From Saccoglossus kowalevskii (taxonomy: Eukaryota; Hemichordata; Enteropneusta; Harrimaniidae), in contig NW_003157238.1 in NCBI RefSeq assembly GCF_000003605.2, forward strand, positions 111,710-134,452: a DNA stretch of 22,743 nucleotides, in the 5' to 3' direction. The translations under genes were made by a program, and so were the position numbers. Each line of letters begins with the position of its first letter. Within the stretch, counting starts at the first letter, position 1. This document shows, piece after piece, positions 10,838 to 18,329 of the stretch. Below the pieces are notes generated by a model. It had not been told where the DNA came from and did not search any database. It worked only from the letters and a program-made list of their open reading frames with translations.

Positions 10838-11131
10838 TCAAGTCAACCACGCCGGAAAACGATGACGTGGCCCTTTCCCGATATGACATAAATTAGGGAC
10901 TTGCCCATGAAATAACACACCTGTATTAGTCGTCTGGCACTCCCTGTAATCCAACGCCGTGTCTATGAAGAACTTTCCCATGTAAAAGTGTTGTTCCCGG
11001 ACAAACGAAACTCGAAGACTTCTCACAAAAACTGCCTCGCCTTTTTCGTGATATTCGTACACCTGGTGTGCTCTCTCATCAAATACCCACGTGATCTCCG
11101 AAGATACCCGAAATTTTGCTCGGGGTCGAGC
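10838..11131 (-). CDS. Possible exon, about 97 codons, unidentified
   Basis: The minus strand is open from the codon after a TGA (11132-11134) down to a stop at 10838-10840. The conceptual peptide has a globular composition with many aromatic and charged residues: an E-I-T-W-V-F-D-E segment, then Y-E-Y-H-E-K, then F-Y-M-G-K-F-F-I-D-T. There is no signal peptide or membrane helix in this frame. Part of it, near 10916, carries a GGTGTG that could be a splice donor. The surrounding 390 bases are richer in G+C and CpG than neighbouring DNA. Other frames over the same DNA are also partly open, including a hydrophobic one, so coding status is uncertain. No family is recognised, and the downstream side is cut by the gap. 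Confidence 0.3.
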   Translation of the reverse strand, partial: ARPRAKFRVSSEITWVFDERAHQVYEYHEKGEAVFVRSLRVSFVREQHFYMGKFFIDTALDYRECQTTNTGVLFHGQVPNLCHIGKGPRHRFPAWLT

Positions 11132-11189
11132 TCACACGTTATAAAAACGATCGCGGTCACGGTGACAACAATACCAGAAATTTAGTCGT

Positions 11190-12640
11190 GTCAAGCTGGT
11201 TTCATTCGGAGTTTCATATAAATGTATAAAGTTACATAAATGATTAAATCTATTTCTGACATAGTATTTTTCGAGAAAGTTTGTATCGTGGCAACACATT
11301 TTGATAAACATTAACCATATTTAAAATAAAAAATCAACAACACAAAAGTACACGTTCTCAAGACAAAACATAGGGACATGAACGTTTCATAAAAGTGTTT
11401 ATTGATAGTATATTTATGGAATAGTGTAACCAACTTCATATCACCTGCACTAATTAGTTTAGTGACAAAACACTTGTCTAAAATGTGGTTAAAAGCGCCA
11501 GAGTCAACAACTGTGTTCTGGCTTTTTTATTTGCAACGACCGCCTTCATTTTATCGTGTGCCGAATGGCATGATAACTATTTACCTAAAATTTATGCATT
11601 TAAAGGAAATGTTTATACTGCCAGAATTCCTTGCGACATGTCCGCAATACATGTGTGTTTCATTAATTTACCTTATACAAAAATAATTTTCTGAATCACA
11701 TATTGAACCCTTGAACATATAGCAATTTGATACGTAAATGAATGAATAAATAATGTGTATAGATGCAAGTTAGTGAATGGGATTGAAATACAGCATGTCT
11801 ATTTTTTATGAGAATGTTTCTCTGAAATTAAAGATTTTCTTCTTATGTTCCACTATTTATTCTGTGTGGTCGCGTTTATCAAAGAAGGACAAGTTTTAAA
11901 ATGTTATTGTTTGTTCCGGCATAAAATCATCTGATCTGAAGTATCACGTTAACAAATGTTCTTGTACAGTTTCACGAAAGGTTTGAATTTCAGTGATAAG
12001 TATTTATAATACTTATTAGCTTCAATATGTGATTTGTTTACAAAATGTGTGTAGAACGAACGCATAAACAAAGCATGTGTTATGCAAAACACTTCTGACA
12101 TATTTCAAACGAAAACCACCTATGATTGGGTATGTAATTTTCACTTCTCAATCACATATCAAGGAAATATTGTGCATATATAGAAGTTTCTAGTATATAT
12201 TTGTATATAGTAAATGTATAATGTAAATTGCATTATTATATACATTGTATATTAAGCGATAAAACAATTTTGTGTAATCAATTGACATTAAGTTACCATA
12301 TATATATATGATATATTGGTTCTATATTGTATATGAGTACAAAAAATATTGATGATATATACATATATAGTTTTTAATGTTATTTTACCATTATATAAAA
12401 ATGTGGTGCGTAGAAATGCATATGAAGTAATTGTTGTGAATAATGAATATTTGTAAACAAAATATAATCATATAAAATACGACATATACACTAATGGACA
12501 AACGAAACCCGTAGTTTTTGAGAGTTACCCTCCGTAATTATTTCCTCTGCCAGTACCACACTCCAACTAAAATAACAGAAGCTGAAGTAATTATTGTATA
12601 TATGTACAAATAATTGTTTGATTTAGATTCATCGGTTCTT
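11190..12640. other. AT-rich intergenic sequence downstream of the GPCR
   Basis: No gene seen. 12160-12480 is extremely AT-rich with many TATATA runs. On the minus strand an ATTAAA (12373-12378) lies about 265 bases past the GPCR stop and is the nearest candidate polyadenylation signal found. No AATAAA was seen between 12160 and the stop. Confidence 0.45.
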
Positions 12641-12642
12641 GT

Positions 12643-13638
12643 TCATAGCCCCACAGATGTATTTAACGTTACGCTCGTCTCCCCTAACATGAACCGACAT
12701 TGTGATATCCGTACATACGCATTGCGAAAGTCTTTTTTGTAGGCATAAAGAACAGGGTTAACCGCCGAGTTTGAAAACCCGAGCCATAAAAACACTTCCA
12801 CAGCCTGCAATGGCACACAGGAACAAAGTGAGTTTGTCAGCATTGCAGCAAAGAACGGCATCCAAAAAATCATTAGAACTATTATAATCAATACCATCGT
12901 TTTAATTACTTTAATTTCACCAGGCTGCAAGAAACGCTCGTGACCTTGGACATGTGTTCCGGTTTCGCTGTTTGCAGTAACAGGTGCGTCAACTAGAAAA
13001 CGTTGCTTTCGCAGCACTTTTAAAATGTAGTAATTGTTATATAAAATAATCAACAGTGGTAGCAAGTTTAACAGCATTCCGACGACAACGTATACGGTTA
13101 CTGCCGGGAAACACAGCGGGTGAACGTTCTCTTTAATCCCGTGGTCTTGCTGCCATCGACCGATCGTGGGCAGCACTGCATACACAGCGGATGTTACCCA
13201 TGACACAACGATTGAAAATAGTACACGAACAGGAGTGACCAGTGAATGATAATGTAGCGGGTACTTTATATATAAGTATTTATCCGAACAAAGCAGCATG
13301 GTACTGAAAATTGATTCATGACATAGCAACACAAGGACACTTTGGTAAAAGCTACAAGCTGCGTGGCTATAAGGCCAATGATCACCCACGCGAAAAACGA
13401 TAGCTATGGGCATGACAACTATGCCCAGCAGAATATCACACACCACCATGTTGAAAATAAATATGTTGGTCTGAGAACGACGCAGTTTTGGAAATAAAAG
13501 CAGAGAGAGCAACGTCACGATGTTGTTGGTTATCACAAAAAACGTAATAAAACATTGTAGAGCGATCAAAATAGTGGAGCCCGTGTCCAGAACGTGTTCA
13601 TCTGAAAGCCAGCTGGGGTTAACAGTTGAGTTATTCAT
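12643..13638 (-). CDS. Orphan class A (rhodopsin-like) GPCR, intronless
   Basis: A single open frame of 331 residues, a full-length seven-helix receptor of the plasma membrane that should couple to G proteins. TM1 is at about 20-48 (N-N-I-V around N1.50), preceded by N-glycosylation sites at N2/N3. TM2 has C-D-I-L-L-G (D2.50). C3.25 and a second Cys in the ECL2 region can form the usual disulfide. TM4 has the conserved Trp, and TM5 has Pro and N-N-Y-Y. TM6 ends in F-W-M-P instead of C-W-x-P. TM7 has N-P-V-L-Y, then an amphipathic helix 8 (K-K-D-F-R-N). The DRY motif is D-K-Y, so R3.50 is Lys. Counting back from it, position 3.32 is Leu, so the Asp of amine receptors is absent. The intracellular P-L-H-Y-H-S-L-V-T-P segment recalls GPR21/GPR52-like and aminergic-group receptors, but the ligand is unknown. 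Start: the ATG at 13638 has A at -3 and gives a normal-length N-terminus. Confidence 0.93.
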   Translation of the reverse strand: MNNSTVNPSWLSDEHVLDTGSTILIALQCFITFFVITNNIVTLLSLLLFPKLRRSQTNIFIFNMVVCDILLGIVVMPIAIVFRVGDHWPYSHAACSFYQSVLVLLCHESIFSTMLLCSDKYLYIKYPLHYHSLVTPVRVLFSIVVSWVTSAVYAVLPTIGRWQQDHGIKENVHPLCFPAVTVYVVVGMLLNLLPLLIILYNNYYILKVLRKQRFLVDAPVTANSETGTHVQGHERFLQPGEIKVIKTMVLIIIVLMIFWMPFFAAMLTNSLCSCVPLQAVEVFLWLGFSNSAVNPVLYAYKKDFRNAYVRISQCRFMLGETSVTLNTSVGL

Positions 13639-13697
13639 ATTTGTGTCAAGCGCTATTCAATTAACTCGTGGTTCGACTCACTTGTTAACGACGACTG

Positions 13698-13731
13698 TGA
13701 TTAATTGATCAATATGGGACACATGCACGTG
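13698..13731 (-). promoter_or_regulatory. Candidate GPCR-proximal regulatory cluster (copy 1)
   Basis: Sixty to 95 bases upstream of the receptor ATG lie TGATTAATTGATCAAT (13698-13713, containing the palindrome ATTGATCAAT, homeodomain-like) and a CACGTG E-box (13726-13731). Both are unchanged in copy 2 (14963-14978 and 14991-14996). Identity in the duplicate may only reflect youth. No TATA box could be assigned, and the transcription start is unknown. Confidence 0.3.
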
Positions 13732-13988
13732 TGTTCATTTCCGACGACGTGCGTCTTCTTATTTTCTGCTTCCCGATAATTACACAAAGCGACGTGTAGA
13801 GACAACTATGTCCATGCTTCCTACCAGATCAATGAAAAAAATGTCACCACACACTAATTCAGTTGTATCAGCCGTAATCATTTGAATATTATTGAATATG
13901 TACGCATATTTGTAACTTAATAATGTACGACTCGTGACGATATTCTACGCCTGTAAGATAAAACGGATATATATTACGAATAGAGAGA

Positions 13989-14180
13989 ATGGTTTTCCGA
14001 TACGCCATGAATTATCTACACCTTGTAAGATCACCTGGGAGCCTTAATATGAATTATTACCGTATGTGTGTAAATACTGTAGTGAAACGGCTGCACAATA
14101 ATAAAAAACAGCAACAATTTGGGTTCTCGATGACATCTACCAATGTCAACACTCATAAACAAGGTCAAACATGTTTCTAA
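13989..14180 (+). CDS. Doubtful small ORF, copy 1 of a duplicated pair
   Basis: The 63-codon + strand frame starts M-V-F-R-Y-A-M-N-Y and ends K-Q-G-Q-T-C-F. It lies in DNA upstream of the GPCR and runs divergently from it. A matching 68-codon frame is present in copy 2. The two differ by one 18-base and one 3-base indel, both in frame, while the other seven indels of the duplication are not multiples of three. I counted about three silent and three amino-acid changes. There is no known domain and no strong start context. It may be a divergent peptide gene or chance. Confidence 0.15.
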   Translation: MVFRYAMNYLHLVRSPGSLNMNYYRMCVNTVVKRLHNNKKQQQFGFSMTSTNVNTHKQGQTCF

Positions 14181-14705
14181 AACATTAACAATAGATACCA
14201 ATACATGTGTGATGGTACGTTGTGTTTATTAATAGCATCGCGCTATTAAATTTATCGCGTGAATCACATTTAATCAAAACGTATTCGTTGGAACTGTGAC
14301 ATTTGAAGCCTGCGTATAATACGATAACATAGTTAATTTTTTCCGAATAATTCTCGTTTATTGCCGAAATCCATACATTATTTTATTTTATTCATTTTTA
14401 CCTGTATAAAACATAGCTATGGGTACAAGACAGTCAGTAATCAAATGGAACACTAGTCCGGAATATGTTGTAGGTAATATATACATTTGGCACCAGAGAA
14501 GGGAAGGATTTCGTATGACTCATTTAACCAACCCATGTTCTGGTCTTTTATTTGCCAAAAAATGGTCTACTATTTGCGTATTTCTGTGCACCTGACATTT
14601 AATAACATCAGAAGCTCGTAACCTCGTTCGCAGATTGTTACTAGTAATGACGCGTGCGGTTGCCGACTTGTGCAAACAAATTAATTTAACTAAGCTACTA
14701 CCTCT

Positions 14706-14903
14706 TCAGTATTTTGCGGTATTTCGAATGAATTTTATTTTCCGACGCAGTTTTGGAAATAAAAGCAGAGAGAGCAACGTCACGATGTTGTTGGTTATCA
14801 CAAAAAGCGTAATAACACATTGTAGAGCGATCCAAATAGTGGAGCCCGTGTCCAGAACGTGTTCATCTGAAAGCCAGCTGGGGTTAACAGTTGAGTTATT
14901 CAT
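14706..14903 (-). pseudogene. Truncated GPCR 5' fragment (54 codons plus 11-codon tail)
   Basis: The frame starts with the same ATG as the intact receptor and runs 54 codons, covering the N-terminus and TM1 up to the basic K-L-R-R after it. At the duplication junction it passes into unrelated sequence, adds K-I-K-F-I-R-N-T-A-K-Y and stops. Compared with the intact gene it has three amino-acid changes in TM1 (L24W, F30V, F33L), and I saw no synonymous change. That fits relaxed constraint on one copy or allelic difference, though the numbers are tiny. It cannot make a receptor. It could yield a 65-residue single-helix peptide if transcribed from the copied promoter. Confidence 0.9.
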
Positions 14904-16022
14904 ATTTGTGTCCAGCGCTATTCAATTAACTCGTGGTTCGACTCACTTGTTAACGGCGACTGTGATTAATTGATCAATATGGGACACATGCACGTGTGTT
15001 CATTTCCGACGACGTGCGTCTTCTCATTTTCTGCTTCCCGATAATTACACAAAGCGACGTGTAGACAACTATGCCCATGCTTCCTACCAGATCAATGAAA
15101 GAAAAATGTCACCACACACTAAATTCAGTTGTATCATTCGTAATCATTTGAATATTATTGAATATGTACGCATATTTGTAACTTAATAATGTGCGACTCG
15201 TGACGATATTCTACGACTGTAAGACAAAACGGATATATATTAGGCATAGAAAGAATGGTTTTCCGATACGCCATGAATTATTTACACCTTGTGAGATCAC
15301 CTGGGAGCCTTAATATGAATTATTGCACAGAAATTTTGTTTTACCATATGTGTGTAAATACTGTAGTGAAACGGCTGCACAATGATAAAGAACAACAATT
15401 TGGCTTCTCGATGACATCTACCAATGTCAACACTCATAAACAAGGTCAAACATGTTTCTAAAACATTAACAATAGATACCAATACATGTGTGATGGTACG
15501 TTGTGTTTATTAATAGCATCGCGCTATTAAATTTATCGCGTGAATCACATTTAATCAAAACGTATTCGTTGGAACTGTGACATTTAAAGCCTGCGTATAA
15601 TACGATAACATAGTTATTATTTTTTCCGAATAATTCTCGTTTATTGCCGAAATCCATACATTATGTTATTTTATTCATTTTTACCGGTATAAAATATAGC
15701 TATGGGTACAAGACAATCAGTAATCAAATGGAACACTAGTCCGGAATATGTTGTAGGTAATATATACATTTGGCACCAGAGAAGGGAAGGATTTCGTATA
15801 ACTCATTTAACCAACCAGTGTTTTGGTCTTTTATTTGCCAAAAATTGGTCTATATTTGCGTATTTCTGTGCACCTGACATTTAATGCATTAGAAGCTCGT
15901 AGCCTCGTTCGCAGATTGTTACTAGTAATGACGCGTGCGGTTGCCGGCTTGTGCAAACAAATGAATTTAACTAAGCTACTACCTCTTCAATATTTTGCGG
16001 TATTTCGAATGAATTTATTTTC
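14743..16022. repeat. Tandem duplication, copy 2 (distal, 5' fragment only)
   Basis: This 1280-base unit is in the same orientation as copy 1. It starts with the same CGACGCAG found at 13478 and ends in ATTTTCCGA, after which unique sequence (GTAGTT) begins. The bases CGA are shared by both original breakpoints and the junction, so each boundary has a 3-base uncertainty. Only a non-homologous or microhomology-mediated duplication is needed to explain it, and no transposon ends are seen. Confidence 0.95.
15255..15461 (+). CDS. Doubtful small ORF, copy 2 of a duplicated pair
   Basis: This is the 68-codon counterpart of the frame at 13989-14180. It holds a six-codon insertion (C-T-E-I-L-F) and lacks one Gln of a short Q run. 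The rest is nearly identical, including the C-terminal H-K-Q-G-Q-T-C-F. Preservation of the frame across two indels is the only hint of coding. Composition does not suggest a membrane or secreted protein. Confidence 0.15.
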   Translation: MVFRYAMNYLHLVRSPGSLNMNYCTEILFYHMCVNTVVKRLHNDKEQQFGFSMTSTNVNTHKQGQTCF

Positions 16023-16029
16023 CGAGTAG

Positions 16030-17050
16030 TTATGTGATAAATATATGGAAGGCAGTTTTAGTGATTAATATATTTCTAAGAACATGTCTGATTTTGTGAC
16101 ATACTCAGATAATAACAAAAAAAAACATACTCAGATAACAAAAAAATCATAGTGAAATTAGCGCTACATACATTTCAATCAATGCCTATGTAACCAATGC
16201 CTATGAAAGATTCGATTCAATGTCATTCATGGAAACAGAAAATAATTTGATGCAACATATTGTATTGAACAATCTGTGTTTTGACTAAAAGTGTTTTTTG
16301 CGGGCATGTGCTAAGCCATTAACGATGTATACGTAATCCCTTTCGCTGTAAGTACTTAGTAGTAGACTATCATTAAACTGCATAAAGTCACACATGGTAC
16401 AAATCTATTACTCGTCAACACTCAATTAGCGTAAACCATATACATGTCTACAAGATAGAAGAGAAGGCAATTGTGCTTATAGCACAATTGATAGAGAGAT
16501 AGAATATTAGCATATTCAGCTGTTTAGTTATACCTCTGTTCGTATTTTACAAGTCCGCATTTCTATATGCTAGCTGCCTCGAGTTATAATTATTTCTAAC
16601 GTACACTTTAAATACAAATGGTAATTGTCGAGCTACTAAACCCAGCGTAATTTGATTCAGCATTAATCTAGCTTCATTGGAAGTCTCGTTTAATTACGCT
16701 AACATACACGTAAATACACGGGATATCTTACTATTCCTAAATCACCGGGTAATGTTTCCTTTTATAAATATTCCATTTAACGAGCCTCGAAGCTTGAAAA
16801 GAAATAAATACTAACTTGGGAAATGACATGAATAGTGGTACGGTGAAGTAAACACTAATGTTCCCCCATATGTGACACTTTCACAAAAGATTGATAAAAT
16901 CCCACACTTCAAGAAAGTTGAATGACATTTCTCACATTAATTAGGCAAATATTTTCAACGAGAAAAACAAGCTGGGCCACCAACATTCACACATATATGT
17001 ATTTACTGTTGTGGTTGACACAAAACTGTGAACGCGTGCGGGTACCTACT
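16030..17050. other. Intergenic spacer with minor short repeats
   Basis: No gene seen. 16098-16148 holds two copies of ACATACTCAGATAA, each followed by an A-rich run (about 27-bp period). CAATGCCTATG occurs at 16180-16190 and 16195-16205 (15-bp period). A perfect hairpin lies at 16468-16490 (separate entry). Confidence 0.5.
16468..16490. repeat. Hairpin: 10-bp perfect inverted repeat, 3-nt loop
   Basis: CAATTGTGCT (16468-16477), loop TAT, then AGCACAATTG (16481-16490), with no mismatch. The flanks GAGAAGG and ATAGAGAG do not pair. The stem is short but tight enough to form a cruciform or RNA hairpin. No terminus of a mobile element was recognised next to it. Confidence 0.6.
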
Positions 17051-17063
17051 AATCAAAACGTGG

Positions 17064-17282
17064 TCACGTGATAGTTACACCAAGTGCACCAAATGCGCGA
17101 GTGATTTATGTGCCTCAGCCATCAAGTGGCAATGATTTCGCGAATTTATACCAAGAGTGTCGCAAATTGAGGAGTTTCGGCCAATCAAATTGTCGCTGTG
17201 AATAAACCTTTTGCCTAAGTTATAGGTAATTTGTACAGCATATAAGTACGGAAGTTCTAGAACGTCCATTCGTCGATTCAAG
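17064..17282 (+). promoter_or_regulatory. Candidate promoter: E-box, CCAAT box, TATA-like box, TISU-like start
   Basis: TCACGTGA at 17064-17071, CCAAT at 17181-17185, and TATAAG at 17241-17246 lie in the usual order. A TATA at this place predicts initiation near 17270-17275, about 10 bases before the ATG at 17283. The context CAAGATGGCCG matches the TISU element (SAASATGGCGGC) at 10 of 12 positions, an element known to serve very short leaders. Agreement of the two predictions is the main argument. It is inference from motifs. Confidence 0.4.
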
Positions 17283-17543
17283 ATGGCCGTGGTTCTAATG
17301 ATTACGCCGATACTGCCGCATCTTCGCCAGCCAAGGACCATTTATTCGACCGAAGCCTCAACATTAACCCTTGGCAGATGTTATCGCGATTTACTGTATG
17401 TCGCCCGCCCTCAAACGAGTATACGATTCACTTGGGCTAATTTGCATAACCCAATCAGAACTCGCGACAGAAACGACACATTACTTGATAAATTAAAATG
17501 GTGGAATATAGAAATAAACGTGTTTCTAGCTTTTTCTCTGTAA
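17283..17543 (+). CDS. Possible small protein, 86 residues, function unknown
   Basis: ATG in a strong context (A at -3, G at +4) behind a plausible promoter. The product begins with a short hydrophobic stretch (A-V-V-L-M-I-T-P-I-L), then a basic, Arg-rich middle with little structure visible, and ends W-W-N-I-E-I-N-V-F-L. No domain is recognised. Its last 46 bases overlap, in another frame, the ATG frame at 17498. It may be a true product, a first exon spliced elsewhere, or an upstream frame of the next ORF. Confidence 0.25.
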   Translation: MAVVLMITPILPHLRQPRTIYSTEASTLTLGRCYRDLLYVARPQTSIRFTWANLHNPIRTRDRNDTLLDKLKWWNIEINVFLAFSL

Positions 17544-17788
17544 ACGAGCTTACTGACCAGAAAACACTAAGTCTTGTATTTGAGGGAAATGATGTGTTTG
17601 TTGCAAGGAAGATTTTGCTACAAAGTAAACTTAAAGGGCGGCAGTCGTGCCGCGCACTGTTCGATATGGAACTCATAGCGACGTATGAAACGCCTGTAAA
17701 ATACATTGTTTATTTACATGAAATTCGAACACGCGCTGCGCAACGACCACCACGCTTTAATTACGTGAAAATTCACGTATCAGAATAA
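17498..17788 (+). CDS. Possible small basic protein, 96 residues, function unknown
   Basis: ATG in a strong context (AAAATGG). The sequence is soluble-looking: a polar N-terminus (M-V-E-Y-R-N-K-R), a V-N-E-L-T-D-Q-K-T-L segment, alternating hydrophobic stretches, a K-L-K-G-R-Q-S-C-R basic patch in the middle, and a C-terminal R-T-R-A-A-Q-R-P-P-R. There is no signal peptide or membrane helix. The stop codon TAA (17786-17788) lies inside AATAAA (17784-17789), a polyadenylation signal, giving an extremely short 3' end. I do not recognise a family. Together with the promoter-like block upstream this looks like a compact gene, but transcription is unproven. Confidence 0.35.
   Translation: MVEYRNKRVSSFFSVNELTDQKTLSLVFEGNDVFVARKILLQSKLKGRQSCRALFDMELIATYETPVKYIVYLHEIRTRAAQRPPRFNYVKIHVSE
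17762..17779. repeat. Inverted repeat TACGTGAA / TTCACGTA around the end of the small ORF
   Basis: Two 8-base arms (17762-17769 and 17772-17779) flank a central AA. Each contains ACGTG, the core bound by bHLH-PAS and bHLH factors. It lies within the last codons of the 96-residue frame and just before the AATAAA. Function is unknown. Confidence 0.5.
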
Positions 17789-17851
17789 AGAGGGAGACAC
17801 ACACACTCAAGTTAACGGGTTGTATCGGATTCTACCGTAAATTGACCCAGG

Positions 17852-17864
17852 GCCGTTAAACGGC
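17852..17864. repeat. Small GC-rich palindrome GCCGTTAAACGGC followed by T-run
   Basis: A 6-bp stem around a single A, in a locally GC-richer patch, with GGGTTTTTAAAAAAATAAAAT shortly downstream. It resembles a transcription-terminating hairpin in form. In an animal genome this carries little weight, and it does not match the histone 3' stem-loop. Confidence 0.35.
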
Positions 17865-18280
17865 AGTTCGGGTTTTTAAAAAAATAAAATGGAACCAAGA
17901 AATCGGCAGTTATTTTTTTGGGTGTTATTTTAATCTTTTCTGGTGCCTAAAAGGTTAGCCGTGGTCAATGACGCATATTCAAGAGTATTGATGTTTATTG
18001 CGACTAGCGTGAACGGGTAGCTTCGTTTCGACAATGAGCTGTTATCGCTGTAAACAATGTTAAATTATTCTTCAAATACTCAGTTTTTGAAACAACCCTA
18101 TTTTTGTTTATTTAAAAACAAATCATGTCGCTTTCCTATCAAAATCCAAGCAAAAAGATCGTACAACAACATCAACAAATCTCTTCCGTGCTGCGTTCAA
18201 TAACATTAACATATTTAAATGAGCTGTGGTAATTTGAGCACGTTGGCATCATCCATCGTTTTCAATGTTAATTATAGATT

Positions 18281-18326
18281 TGACCTGACAGGTCAAAGTA
18301 CACCATTTCAGGTCAAAACATGGCGG
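18281..18326. promoter_or_regulatory. Candidate nuclear-receptor site cluster with ATGGCGG
   Basis: TGACCTGACAGGTCA (18281-18295) is a perfect 15-base palindrome of two half-sites (TGACCT, 3 bases, AGGTCA). The second half-site runs into AGGTCAAAGTACA, an imperfect DR1. A further AGGTCA lies at 18310-18315, then ATGGCGG at 18320-18326 in a TISU/YY1-like context. The ATG there opens only an 11-codon frame. The group is denser than expected for this AT-rich spacer, but binding is inference. Confidence 0.35.
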
Positions 18327-18329
18327 GAA

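Larger units (their letters stand above)
13478..14742. repeat. Tandem duplication, copy 1 (proximal to intact GPCR)
   Basis: This 1265-base unit includes the first 54 codons of the GPCR and about 1.1 kb upstream of its ATG. It is followed immediately by a second copy. The copies align end to end with about 35-40 substitutions by eye (roughly 3%) and nine small indels that sum to the 15-base difference in length. The left edge is inside the gene, so this copy is the one joined to the rest of the receptor. Confidence 0.95.

Noticed and set aside
10278-10891. Long frames spanning the N gap on both strands
   Set aside because: Their length comes from translating N as X; only the flanks carry information.
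13669-13681. B-box-like GGTTCGACTCA upstream of the GPCR, present in both duplicate copies
   Set aside because: There is no A box at the right distance and no cloverleaf; the region is the GPCR's 5' flank.
13520-13708. + strand ORF opposite the GPCR start, and its twin at 14635-14973
   Set aside because: Antisense shadows of the receptor's 5' coding sequence in the two duplicate copies.
17852-17900. Intrinsic-terminator-like hairpin plus T/A run
   Set aside because: The window is animal DNA, where such structures do not act as bacterial terminators; listed only as a palindrome.
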